Part shown: piece after piece, positions 37,583 through 45,621 of the stretch
Layout of the letters: each line of letters begins with the position of its first letter
How positions within the stretch are numbered: position 1 is the stretch's first letter
Assembly (NCBI RefSeq): GCF_030733545.1
Contig: NZ_JASHIU010000003.1
Span: forward strand, 62,001-126,000
Reading direction: 5' to 3'
From: Oceanicaulis sp. MMSF_3324
Lineage (GTDB): Bacteria; Pseudomonadota; Alphaproteobacteria; Caulobacterales; Maricaulaceae
Length of the DNA stretch: 64,000 nt
The notes under the pieces: generated by a model
What the model was told of the DNA's origin: nothing
What the model saw: only the letters and a program-made list of their open reading frames with translations
Database searches by the model: none
Made by a program: the position numbers and the translations under genes

Positions 37583-37614
37583 AAAAGGGCGCTCAGATCA
37601 CTGCGCGCCCTTTT
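37583..37614. terminator. Bidirectional terminator between hydrolase and rhodanese
   Basis: Ten-bp stem AAAAGGGCGC / GCGCCCTTTT with a 12-nt loop, A6 upstream and T4 downstream, between convergent genes. Confidence 0.85.
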
Positions 37615-37631
37615 CCATGCGTTTGCAAGGC

Positions 37632-37976
37632 TCAGCCCTGCAGCACCATCTGACCGGTCGACGGTTCGATCCGGTAATAGCCCAGACCCGCCGCTTTCCA
37701 GGCGCCCATGCCGCCGGCCATGTGCGTGACCACATCCGAGCCGGCCGCCGCACACGCTTGCAGGGCCTTGCCCGATCGGCCGCCGGCGGCGCAATGCAGA
37801 ACGACCTTGCGCCCCTGCCCGGTCGGAAGCGCAGCCGGATCAAAGGTCGACAAGGGCAAAAGCAGTGCGCCGGGGATGCGTTCGTTCTCGTACTCTCCGG
37901 GCTCGCGCACATCGACAAGGATGATCTCGCCAGCCTTCAGAGCCGCATCAACCTGTTCAGGGGACCATTCTTCCAT
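37632..37976 (-). CDS. Rhodanese-domain sulfurtransferase
   Basis: 114 residues, one rhodanese domain: SPEQVDAALKAGEIILVDVREPGEYENERIPGA at the start and active-site loop HCAAGGRSGKA with the Cys that carries persulfide. HMAGGMGAWKAAGLG closes the fold. Single-domain cytoplasmic type. It lies 111 bp downstream of mrp on the same strand and may share its transcript. Confidence 0.92.
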   Translation of the reverse strand: MEEWSPEQVDAALKAGEIILVDVREPGEYENERIPGALLLPLSTFDPAALPTGQGRKVVLHCAAGGRSGKALQACAAAGSDVVTHMAGGMGAWKAAGLGYYRIEPSTGQMVLQG

Positions 37977-38087
37977 CTTCGCTCTCTCTTTGCAGCGCCG
38001 GGCGGAGGCGCCCCGCCCACTTCAATTATCAATTTTGACAAGTTTGGAGGCAGAGCTCAAGTGCGACCTGCCGTCACTGATGCGTGA

Positions 38088-39161
38088 TCAGTCTTCGAAG
38101 ACGATCTCCGGCGCGGGTCGGTGAGCGCCTTCAAGGGCGTGCAGCATGCCCGCGGCGGCGCGCTGGAAGGCTTTGGCGACCGGCCCGTCGCCCGACCCGA
38201 CCAGACGGCCTTCATCGCTGGCTTGGCGCAGTTCGGGATGCAGCGGGATCTCGCCCAGGAAGGGCACTCCCAGAAGCTCAGCTTCAGAGCGGGCGCCGCC
38301 GCGACCGAAGATTTCCGTGCCCTCGCCACAGGACGGGCACAGGAAGAAGCTCATATTCTCGACAATGCCCAGAATCGGAATGGCGGTGCGATCAAACAGC
38401 GAGACCGCCTTGCGCGCATCATCAAGCGCCAGCGTTTGCGGTGTAGACACCACGACCACGCCCGAAATCGGTGCGCCCTGGGCGATGGCCAGCTGGGCGT
38501 CGCCCGTGCCCGGCGGCATGTCGATGATCAAAACGTCCAGATCGCCCCAATTCACCTCGTTGAGAAACTGGCGGATCGCGCCGGTCACCATCGGGCCGCG
38601 CCAGACCACCGGATCGCGCTCGCCAATCAGAAAGCCCATCGAGACCACTTTCACGCCATGCGCTTCGACCGGTTCGATGCCGTGTTCGGATTTCTGCAGA
38701 CCGGACACCTCGCTGAGACCGAAAATCCGAGGCGCCGAGGGGCCGTAGACGTCCGCATCCATCAGCCCGACCGACAGCCCCATTTTCACGCAGGCCGCAG
38801 CCAGATTGGCGGCGGTTGTGGACTTGCCCACCCCGCCCTTCCCCGAGGCGACGGCGATGATCGCCTTGGCGGGCGCCTTGGCGGTTTTTGAAGCATCATC
38901 GGGTTCGGGCTTGGTCGTCTTGGCGCTCAATGCCGCTTCGATGATGACGCGGGCGCGGTCAATCTCGGGATGGGCTGTCAGCGCGGTCTGGATCGCCTCG
39001 CGCAAGGCGCTGGCGTCTTCCCCGGCGGCGCCGGGTTTGAGCACGAGCGTCGCCACGCCATCGCGCAAATCCGCGCCCTCAATCCGGCCGGAACGGTTCA
39101 GGGGCGCACCACTGGCCGGATCGGCCACCGAAGCGAGAGCATTGAGCACGGTTTCGTTCAT
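38088..39161 (-). CDS. Mrp/NBP35-type iron-sulfur cluster carrier ATPase
   Basis: 357 residues from the ATG at 39161 (MNETVLNALASVADPASG). The N-terminal ~90 are a MIP18/DUF59-like domain. The ATPase begins IIAVASGKGGVGKSTTAANLA (deviant Walker A), with LMDADVYGPSAPRIFGL and LIIDMPPGTGDAQL. The CxxC that holds the transferable cluster is in FFLCPSCGEGTEIFG. It assembles or delivers 4Fe-4S clusters. The 38 in-frame codons further upstream are not family-like. Confidence 0.94.
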   Translation of the reverse strand: MNETVLNALASVADPASGAPLNRSGRIEGADLRDGVATLVLKPGAAGEDASALREAIQTALTAHPEIDRARVIIEAALSAKTTKPEPDDASKTAKAPAKAIIAVASGKGGVGKSTTAANLAAACVKMGLSVGLMDADVYGPSAPRIFGLSEVSGLQKSEHGIEPVEAHGVKVVSMGFLIGERDPVVWRGPMVTGAIRQFLNEVNWGDLDVLIIDMPPGTGDAQLAIAQGAPISGVVVVSTPQTLALDDARKAVSLFDRTAIPILGIVENMSFFLCPSCGEGTEIFGRGGARSEAELLGVPFLGEIPLHPELRQASDEGRLVGSGDGPVAKAFQRAAAGMLHALEGAHRPAPEIVFED

Positions 39162-39295
39162 GGGGCTGAGATAGGCGAGCCCTGCGCCGAACGCAAAGCC
39201 ATCGGCGCTTATTCCCGTCTGTTTGCAGCATAAACTGCAGCTCAGACGCGCGAGCGACTTGATCGGCGGGGGCAAGCGCGGCTAAACCCGTGAGT

Positions 39296-39386
39296 GGAGA
39301 CGTGGCCGAGTGGTCGAAGGCGCTCCCCTGCTAAGGGAGTAAGCGGCAAAACCGCTTCGTGGGTTCGAATCCCATCGTCTCCGCCA
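39296..39386 (+). tRNA. tRNA-Ser (anticodon GCU)
   Basis: Acceptor GGAGACG pairs with CGTCTCC, D-arm GCCGAGTGGTCGAAGGC, anticodon stem CTCCC/GGGAG with loop CTGCTAA (anticodon GCT), long class II variable arm AGCGG-CAAAA-CCGCT, T-arm GTGGG-TTCGAAT-CCCAT, discriminator G and an encoded CCA. All stems pair. Length 91 nt. Confidence 0.97.
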
Positions 39387-39605
39387 TTTCAAGTTCCCAC
39401 TGAGAATTCAGAGGGGGCGATACGAGCGGAACCAAGCGTACTTTGGCGAGTGAGGTTGGTTCCACTTGCGATGTCTTCGGCCCTGTTCTGTGACACAGAG
39501 TCGGAGACACCCATCGGGGTAGGTTGACAAAAATCCCTTCCTATACATTGGCTTAATTGCTTCGGGGCAAAAACGTGCAAACTGCACTGTGCCAATCGAG
39601 ACCGA

Positions 39606-39668
39606 TCCTCTGCTAAGGGAGTATACCTCAAAAGGGTATCGTGGGTTCGAATCCCATCGTCTCCGCCA
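39606..39668 (+). repeat. Second tRNA-Ser(GCU) 3' fragment, possible attachment-site relic
   Basis: Repeats the tRNA-Ser from the anticodon loop to CCA: 14 bp identical (CTGCTAAGGGAGTA, 39610-39623) and 30 bp identical at the 3' end (39639-39668). Between them the variable arm differs but is self-complementary (ATACC ... GGTAT), so it derives from another tRNA-Ser rather than from point mutations of the neighbour. No matching acceptor 5' half or D-arm precedes it. Lies 282 bp downstream of the intact gene. Confidence 0.8.
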
Positions 39669-39785
39669 GACCTTCTGACCTGTCGAAACCGACACCAATC
39701 CATCTACAGAGTTTCAAAAGTCTGGGCGCTCACTGCGGAGCGTCATGAATATCTGTGCGATCTACTCGGCCTTAACACAGTCATG

Positions 39786-39817
39786 AAAAAAGCCGGACCG
39801 TGACCGGCCCGGCTTCT
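39786..39817 (-). terminator. Terminator of DUF305/LVIVD gene
   Basis: Stem AAGCCGG-A-CCG / CGG-C-CCGGCTT with one mismatch and loop TGAC. On the minus strand it ends in T6. Lies 22 bp past the stop of the DUF305 protein gene. Confidence 0.85.
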
Positions 39818-39838
39818 TCCGTTGGCGTTCAGATACGC

Positions 39839-42268
39839 CTAGCGCAACGAGCTGGCGACTTCGTCGATCACATCCTGCAGGCGTGACAGGCGACGCACAG
39901 AGGCTTCGCCCTGCACGGATACATCAGACAGGCCGCGACGCAGCTGGCGCAGTTCGCGCGACAGCTGAGCGTTGTCTTCGCCAGCCTCAACGGCGTCCGC
40001 CGCCTGACCGAGCGCGGCATAGAGCGCTTCAGCCTGTTCGGCCGGCAGCGCCTCGTCACGCATCAGCTGATCCATATAGGCGAGCCCGACCACGGGATGG
40101 TCCGGCCAGCTCACGGGATATTGCTGCTGCGGGTTGAAGGTCTGGCCCTGGTCCGCCAGGCGAGCCGCCGCGATTTCGTTCTCGCTCAGATACTCGCTCG
40201 GCTCCAGCTCGAACACATCGAGCCCGCGCACGATCTCGGTGCCGTAGATGCGGCCGTCATACCAATAGGTGGACCAGTAACCGCCCAGCACCATCACGTC
40301 CGGATCGATGGGACCGCGGTCGAAATACGCGATCTCATAGGCATTGCCCGGATCGGTGAAGTCCAGGATGGACATGCCGCCCTGATACCAGGCCTGCACG
40401 AAGACATCGCGGCCCGGCACCGGAATGATCGAGCCGTTATGGGCGACGCAATTCTCTTCCTCGGACTGGGCGGACGGGATCTTGTAGTACCCGTCAAACT
40501 CCAGCTGGCCGTCATTGATGGAGTAGATCGCATTGGCGCCCCAGTCGGACGGATCCTGTGCGCGGCAGCGCGGACGACCGCCCCCGCCCCATTCGTCGGT
40601 GAAGAGCACCTTGTCGCCGTCATTGCTGAAGGTGGCGGAGTGCCAATAGGCAAAGCCCTGATCGACCACGGCGTCGATGCGGCGCGGCGCCAGCGGGTCG
40701 CTGATGTCCAGGATGATGCCATTACCCGAGCATGCCCCTGCGGCCAGGTCGAGCGAGGGGAAGACCGTGATGTCGTGGCACTGGTCGGTCCGGCGGGTCC
40801 GCTGGGTGCCCTCGCCATGATCGCCGCCCGTCCACAGACCGGCGATCCGGCCCGTTTCATCATCGGCGAAGACGCGCGGGCTATCGACAATGCGCGACGC
40901 GGCCGGGTTGTCGACCGGGATCTCGATCACGTCGATGCTGAACAGCGCCGTATCCTCATCCCCCGGCAGGCCGGCGACACAGCCCGCCAGTTCCTCTTCG
41001 TCGCGAATGGAGCTGGTGCCGGAATTGTAGACGACGACCCGCTCTTCATTGCTGGAGACCACCGAATGGGTGTGCGACCCGCGGCAGGTCTGCACCTGGC
41101 CGACCTGGCGCGGCGCCAGCGGATTGCTGATGTCGAAGATGCGCAGGCCGCGGAAGCGTTCATCACTCACCTCCTCGCTCACGCCCTGACGCCCGCAATC
41201 AACCCGGGCGCGGGTGTCCTGCACCGAGACCAGCAGCAGATCGCCCACGATCGAGACATCGCCCTGCCCGCCCGGACAGACGACCGAGCTCATCAGCTCG
41301 GGCTCATCACCGCCCAGACGATACAGGTTGAAGCCGTGGTAATTGCCCACCGCGAGCAGATCGCCGGCGAAAGCCATGTCCGTGTTCGAGAAGCTCAGGA
41401 AAGGCGCGCGCTGTCCAAAGCGGCGCTCCACCTCTTCATCGGTATCCTCAGGCTCGATTTCCGGCGGCAGGCCCGCCGGGTTCTCGCTGTCGAAAAAACC
41501 GGTCGGCTTGGGCAGGCTGGCGATCAGCTCCAGATTGGAGATCGCCTGGCCCGCATCCCGGAAACCCGCTTCCAGACCATTGCGCGGATCTTCCGACAGG
41601 GAGGACAGAACCGAATTCATCCGGCGGATCTCAGCGGTCTGCTCACCGCGCACATCATTGATGAAATCGTACAGCACAGGGTCATAGGCCGAACCACGCT
41701 GGTCCAGCAGGTGGTCCACCATGTCCACGGCGCCTTCGTGGTGCGCAATCATCAGCTCCAGGAACAGGGCGTCGAACTCGCCGCCATTCGCCGCCGCCAG
41801 CGCCTGCATCTGCTCGGGCGTGGCCATGCCTTCCATGGTGGCGTGGCCCATATGGTCCCCGGACCCGTGATGCATGGCGTGCGCGTCATTGGCCGGATCA
41901 GGCGCATCCTGGCCCCGTTCGGTCAGCCAGTTCTGCATGAAGGCGATCTCATCGGCCTGGCTGGCGTTGATGCGGCCTGCAACAGCGACAATCTCGTCCG
42001 TGCTGGTCCGGTCCGCCACCAGATCAGCCATTTCCACAGCCTGGTAGTGGTGGATGATCATGTCCTGCATGAAGCGCACATCATCAACCGAAAACCGGTT
42101 GGCCGCGATCTCGACAGCTTCTTCCGCACTGATCTCGCGCACATCCTCGCCCGGCGCGCCGGGCTGAACGATGGGTGCATTTTGCGCGGCGGCGACAGCA
42201 TTGGCGCTAAGCCCGGCCGCCAGGGCAACCATGGCGGACTGCAGGAGCAGTCGTGAGTTTATGGACAT
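39839..42268 (-). CDS. Exported DUF305 protein fused to LVIVD-type beta-propeller region
   Basis: 809 residues with a signal peptide (SAMVALAAGLSANAVAAAQ). Residues ~55-225 are a DUF305 four-helix, ferritin-like domain: VRFMQDMIIHHYQAVEMADL and LFLELMIAHHEGAVDMVDHLL. They are separated by a His/Met-rich stretch HAMHHGSGDHMGHATMEGM (~130-148) that looks copper-binding. From ~290 a propeller with LVIVD-like strands follows: GLRIFDISNPLAPRQVGQV, GIILDISDPLAPRRIDAV, GMSILDFTDPGNAYEIAYFD. The C-terminal ~60 residues are helical. Such proteins are annotated as LVIVD-repeat proteins of unknown function. Divergent from the Tat-exported hydrolase gene. Confidence 0.88.
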   Translation of the reverse strand: MSINSRLLLQSAMVALAAGLSANAVAAAQNAPIVQPGAPGEDVREISAEEAVEIAANRFSVDDVRFMQDMIIHHYQAVEMADLVADRTSTDEIVAVAGRINASQADEIAFMQNWLTERGQDAPDPANDAHAMHHGSGDHMGHATMEGMATPEQMQALAAANGGEFDALFLELMIAHHEGAVDMVDHLLDQRGSAYDPVLYDFINDVRGEQTAEIRRMNSVLSSLSEDPRNGLEAGFRDAGQAISNLELIASLPKPTGFFDSENPAGLPPEIEPEDTDEEVERRFGQRAPFLSFSNTDMAFAGDLLAVGNYHGFNLYRLGGDEPELMSSVVCPGGQGDVSIVGDLLLVSVQDTRARVDCGRQGVSEEVSDERFRGLRIFDISNPLAPRQVGQVQTCRGSHTHSVVSSNEERVVVYNSGTSSIRDEEELAGCVAGLPGDEDTALFSIDVIEIPVDNPAASRIVDSPRVFADDETGRIAGLWTGGDHGEGTQRTRRTDQCHDITVFPSLDLAAGACSGNGIILDISDPLAPRRIDAVVDQGFAYWHSATFSNDGDKVLFTDEWGGGGRPRCRAQDPSDWGANAIYSINDGQLEFDGYYKIPSAQSEEENCVAHNGSIIPVPGRDVFVQAWYQGGMSILDFTDPGNAYEIAYFDRGPIDPDVMVLGGYWSTYWYDGRIYGTEIVRGLDVFELEPSEYLSENEIAAARLADQGQTFNPQQQYPVSWPDHPVVGLAYMDQLMRDEALPAEQAEALYAALGQAADAVEAGEDNAQLSRELRQLRRGLSDVSVQGEASVRRLSRLQDVIDEVASSLR

Positions 42269-42435
42269 GAAAGTCTCCCCGTTATTTTGCCGGGAAGATT
42301 AGTGGCCCACTCAGAGAGGGCAAGTGAATCCCGAGAAAGCCCACAGTTGCGCCGCCTCTCCAGACTGAAACCGGATTGACTTGCAGCGCGTGCGCGTCGC
42401 GCTATTACACCGTCGGCTCAGCAAGGGGACAAAAC

Positions 42436-43323
42436 ATGAAACGGTCAAAGCCCGATATCGCACCCGGCGCGTTCAGGCTCTACGACGCGTACGCCCATGG
42501 CGACATGTCCCGACGCGATTTCCTCGACGGATTGAGGACCTATGCCGTCGGCGGCGTGACCGTGGCCGGATTGGCGGGCGCATTGATGCCCGATTACGCC
42601 AATGCCCAGCAGACCGAAGCGGGCGATCCGCGCCTTCTGGAAGAGGATCTGCTGTACGACTCCCCTCAAGGTGCAGGCGAGATGAGCGGCTATCTCGTAC
42701 GTCCTGCCGGCGACGCGGTCCCGCGCGGCGGCGTTTTGATCATTCATGAAAATCGTGGCCTGAACGCGCACATCCGCGATGTCGCCCGGCGTGCAGCGCT
42801 GGCGGGCTATGTGGCCTTCGCACCGGACGCGCTGCACCCGCTGGGCGGCTATCCGGGAACCGATGACGAGGGCCGCACCCTGCAGCGCCAGCGCGACCGC
42901 GCCGAAATGCTTCAGGACTTCATCGCGGCCGCCCATGTCCTACGCGATCACCCCGCCACGACCGGTCGCGTCGCCGCTGTCGGGTTCTGCTATGGCGGCG
43001 CCGTCGCCAATGCGCTGGCCGTTCGTCTCGATTGGCTCTCAGGTTCCGTCCCGTTTTACGGCGGCTGGCCCGAACCCGAAGCTGCGGAGCGTGTCCGCGT
43101 ACCCCTACAAATCCATCTCGCCGAGCTCGATGATCGGGTCAATGCCGGCTGGCCGGCTTGGAGAGACGCATTGGAGGCGGCTGGCGCGCCCTACGAGGTC
43201 CATCTCTATGAAGGCGCCCAGCACGGTTTCCATAATGACACCACGGCGCGATTTGATCCCGATCAGGCGGCACTGGCCTGGGCGCGCACGCTCAGCTTCT
43301 TCGAGCGACTTCTAGTCGACTAG
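42436..43323 (+). CDS. Tat-exported dienelactone hydrolase-family protein
   Basis: 295 residues from the ATG at 42436 (MKRSKPDIAPGAFRLYDAYAHG). A twin-arginine signal SRRDFLDGLRTYAVGGVTVAGLAGAL follows at ~25, with cleavage near NAQQ. The hydrolase domain shows VLIIHENRGLNAHIRDVARR (oxyanion Glu of DLH), the nucleophile AVGFCYGGAVA (Cys), Asp in LAELDDRVNAGW and His in GAQHGFHNDT. It hydrolyses lactone or ester bonds in an unknown substrate. Its stop overlaps the mnmH stop in convergent orientation through a shared CTAG. Confidence 0.92.
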   Translation: MKRSKPDIAPGAFRLYDAYAHGDMSRRDFLDGLRTYAVGGVTVAGLAGALMPDYANAQQTEAGDPRLLEEDLLYDSPQGAGEMSGYLVRPAGDAVPRGGVLIIHENRGLNAHIRDVARRAALAGYVAFAPDALHPLGGYPGTDDEGRTLQRQRDRAEMLQDFIAAAHVLRDHPATTGRVAAVGFCYGGAVANALAVRLDWLSGSVPFYGGWPEPEAAERVRVPLQIHLAELDDRVNAGWPAWRDALEAAGAPYEVHLYEGAQHGFHNDTTARFDPDQAALAWARTLSFFERLLVD

Positions 43324-44381
43324 GCGCCGGACGATACCGCTATGACGCGATCAGCGAGCGCGTGAAGCGCCTCACTGTCGAGACGTTCCGTCTTGAGTGT
43401 CGTCACGCTCTGCCTCATGCGCTTTCGCCGCGAGCGGTCATACGCCGGGTCATAGTGCGCCTGCATCAGCTCGGTCGCCAGCTCAATGGACGCGCCCGAA
43501 TGGGCTAGCTCGCGCCAATGCGCGATCCGGTCACGAGGCTGAAACGGGCTGATCAGGTCGAGCGCCTGCTCGGCGCGCTCGGGATCGTCGACGATATCGG
43601 CATAGCTCTGCGTCAGAAACCGCGCCCGCTCTGCCAGCGGAGCCACGATCTCAAGCCGGGGCGTGTTTTTCATAAGGTTCCACAAGGCGGCAGGCAATCG
43701 GATGGATCCGATACGGGCGGATTCCGCTTCGACGAACACCGGCCGCGTCTCATCCAGAAGCTCGACCTGGCTCCATAGCGCACTTTCAAAGGCTTTCTGG
43801 CTGGGCTGGTCTGCATCGGCAAACCCGCCAAAGGCCGAGCCGCGATGCCGGGCGAGCCCTTCAAGATCAATGACCTGTTCGCCCTTCTCGCGCAGCACCT
43901 GCAACAGCGCTGTCTTTGCCGTTCCGGTCTGGCCGTCAATGAGGACAAGATCGAGCTTGGGGCAAACGGCCTCGAGGCCAGCGATCACGGCGCGTCGCCA
44001 GGTCTGGTACCCGCCTTCAAGTACCGCCACCGGCCATCCGACCGCGGCCAGGATCGTCGCCATGGAATTGGAACGCATGCCCCCGCGCCAGCAATACACG
44101 AGCGGGCGGAAGCGCTTGGGTTTGTCCGCCAAAGCGGTCTGCAAGTGAACCGCCGCATTGCGCGCCACCAGCGCCGCACCGGCGCGCCGCGCTTCGAAGG
44201 GTGAAACCTGCACATAAGTCGTCCCGATCTCGGCGCGTTCGGCGTCGTTCAGGACGGGCATGTTCACCGCGCCGGGCAGATGATCCTCCCCATGCTCGGA
44301 CGGGGAGCGGACATCGATGATCATGTCATAGCGTTGCAGCCGGGCTGCACTGACATCGGTCAGGGTCTCGTAACGTATCAT
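43320..44381 (-). CDS. mnmH: tRNA 2-selenouridine synthase
   Basis: 353 residues from the ATG at 44381 (MIRYETLTDVSAARLQRYD). An N-terminal rhodanese domain holds the active Cys in LVYCWRGGMRSNSMA (~97), and a P-loop domain follows (DGQTGTAKTALLQ). It replaces sulfur by selenium in 2-thiouridine at the wobble position of tRNA-Lys/Glu/Gln through a geranylated intermediate, using selenophosphate. The divergent selD supplies that donor, 54 bp away. The longer in-frame reading upstream lies inside selD and is rejected. Confidence 0.95.
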   Translation of the reverse strand: MIRYETLTDVSAARLQRYDMIIDVRSPSEHGEDHLPGAVNMPVLNDAERAEIGTTYVQVSPFEARRAGAALVARNAAVHLQTALADKPKRFRPLVYCWRGGMRSNSMATILAAVGWPVAVLEGGYQTWRRAVIAGLEAVCPKLDLVLIDGQTGTAKTALLQVLREKGEQVIDLEGLARHRGSAFGGFADADQPSQKAFESALWSQVELLDETRPVFVEAESARIGSIRLPAALWNLMKNTPRLEIVAPLAERARFLTQSYADIVDDPERAEQALDLISPFQPRDRIAHWRELAHSGASIELATELMQAHYDPAYDRSRRKRMRQSVTTLKTERLDSEALHALADRVIAVSSGA

Positions 44382-44435
44382 GCGCGCCTTATAGTTCCGT
44401 TCTCGGCTCGAATCGAACACAGACGGATGCTTGTG

Positions 44436-45497
44436 ATGACTGACGCCTCTTCCGCCCCTGCGCCATCCCTGACAAGCCTTGCGCGCGGCGGAGGCTGCGG
44501 CTGCAAGCTCGACCCCGCTTTCCTCGATCGCATTCTGGCCGATAGCCCGCCCTTGCCGCTCAACCCCGCCTTGATGGTGGATGCAGCGACCCGCGATGAC
44601 GCAGCCGTCTACCGGATCAATGACGAGACCGCTTTGGTGGCGACGACGGATTTCTTCGCCCCGGTGGTGGATGATCCCCACGAATTCGGTCGTATCGCCG
44701 CCACCAACGCCCTGTCCGACATCTACGCCATGGGCGCCAAACCGATCTTCTGCCTGGCGGTTCTGGGCATGCCCATCAATACGCTGCCGCCTGAAACCAT
44801 TCGCCAGATCCTCGATGGCGGTCGGAGCGTGGCTGAAAGCGTGAATGCGCCGGTGGCGGGCGGGCACTCCATCGACGCCGCCGAACCGTTCTACGGCCTC
44901 GTGGCTTTGGGACTGGCCCATCCCGACCGGATTCTGACCAATGCCGGCGCTCAGCCCAGAGACGTCCTGATCCTCGGCAAACCGCTGGGCGTGGGCGTGT
45001 TCAGCGCCGCCCAGAAGCGCGGTCTTCTGAACTCGTCAGATTACGAGGCGATGATTGACTCCACCACGAAGCTGAATACGCCCGGCGCGGACCTCGCCCA
45101 TCTGGACGGCGTTCATGCGGTCACAGATGTGACCGGCTTCGGCTTGCTGGGGCATCTGTCAGAGATGTGCCGCGGATCGGGCGTTTCGGCGCAGCTGGAC
45201 CGCACCGCCCTGCCCGTTTTCGACGGCGCCCGCCGCCTCCTGGCCGAAGGTGTGCGGACCGGCGCCTCCGGACGCAACTGGGCAGCCGTTGAACCTCACG
45301 TGGAACGCCCACAGGATTGGTCCGACGCAGATCGCGACATGTTGTGCGACCCTCAGACAAGCGGCGGGCTATTGGTGGCCTGCACGCCGGACTCCGCTCC
45401 CCAAGTCCTGGAGGCCTTCCGCCGTCAGGGTCATGACGCCGCCGTGCAGATCGGACAGGTCGAGGCTGGCGCCCCGCTTATCCGGTTCAGCGCCTGA
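44436..45497 (+). CDS. selD: Selenide, water dikinase (selenophosphate synthetase)
   Basis: 353 residues from ATG 44436; in-frame ATG 44427 and GTG 44433 are alternatives and no strong RBS separates them. It makes selenophosphate from selenide and ATP. LTSLARGGGCGCKLDP contains the catalytic Cys and Lys; the codon at the Sec/Cys site is TGC, so this is the Cys form. DDAAVYRINDETALVATTDFF, AVTDVTGFGLLGHL and LCDPQTSGGLL are further family marks. Paired with mnmH; selA, selB and tRNA-Sec are not in the window, so the visible use of selenium is tRNA modification. Confidence 0.96.
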   Translation: MTDASSAPAPSLTSLARGGGCGCKLDPAFLDRILADSPPLPLNPALMVDAATRDDAAVYRINDETALVATTDFFAPVVDDPHEFGRIAATNALSDIYAMGAKPIFCLAVLGMPINTLPPETIRQILDGGRSVAESVNAPVAGGHSIDAAEPFYGLVALGLAHPDRILTNAGAQPRDVLILGKPLGVGVFSAAQKRGLLNSSDYEAMIDSTTKLNTPGADLAHLDGVHAVTDVTGFGLLGHLSEMCRGSGVSAQLDRTALPVFDGARRLLAEGVRTGASGRNWAAVEPHVERPQDWSDADRDMLCDPQTSGGLLVACTPDSAPQVLEAFRRQGHDAAVQIGQVEAGAPLIRFSA

Positions 45498-45500
45498 CCC

Positions 45501-45542
45501 GGATCGCTCTGCGATCCCCACTTAATCCATAAACAGGATTAA
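45501..45542. promoter_or_regulatory. Two inverted repeats between selD and autotransporter
   Basis: GGATCGC-TCT-GCGATCC (45501-45517) starts 4 bp after the selD stop but has no T tract, so termination is uncertain. TTAATCC-ATAAACA-GGATTAA (45522-45542) follows, ~80 bp before the autotransporter ATG, and could be an operator. Confidence 0.35.
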
Positions 45543-45621
45543 CTTTTACTCGTCTCTCGTGCCGGGCCGGGGCATGCTGGGCGCATCTGTTATAAGTTAA
45601 TGACGCTGGGGGGACATCATT

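Larger units (their letters stand above)
39387..39838. other. Intergenic region after tRNA-Ser, no protein gene
   Basis: The 452 bp up to the DUF305 gene hold no credible coding sequence. The features present are the second tRNA-Ser fragment (39606-39668) and a terminator. Open frames here on the minus strand read through the tRNA sequence (DGIRTHDTLLRY-type text), a well-known artefact. Confidence 0.7.

Noticed and set aside
39389-39703. Minus-strand open frame of ~104 codons with DGIRTHDTLLRY-type text (and an overlapping 96-codon frame)
   Set aside because: It reads antisense through the tRNA-Ser fragment; this peptide is a well-known false gene produced by tRNA-Ser sequences.
40097-42256. 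719-codon plus-strand open frame
   Set aside because: Shadow of the DUF305/LVIVD gene on the other strand, a result of high-GC codon usage. No family-like motifs and no ribosome-binding site of its own.
44490-44515. SelD examined for an in-frame selenocysteine TGA
   Set aside because: The GGGCGCK active site is encoded with TGC codons, so it is the Cys form.
45522-45542. TTAATCC/GGATTAA considered as a CtrA cell-cycle site
   Set aside because: CtrA sites have two TTAA boxes ~7 bp apart in direct orientation; here the TTAA boxes are farther apart and form an inverted repeat. Kept only as a possible operator.
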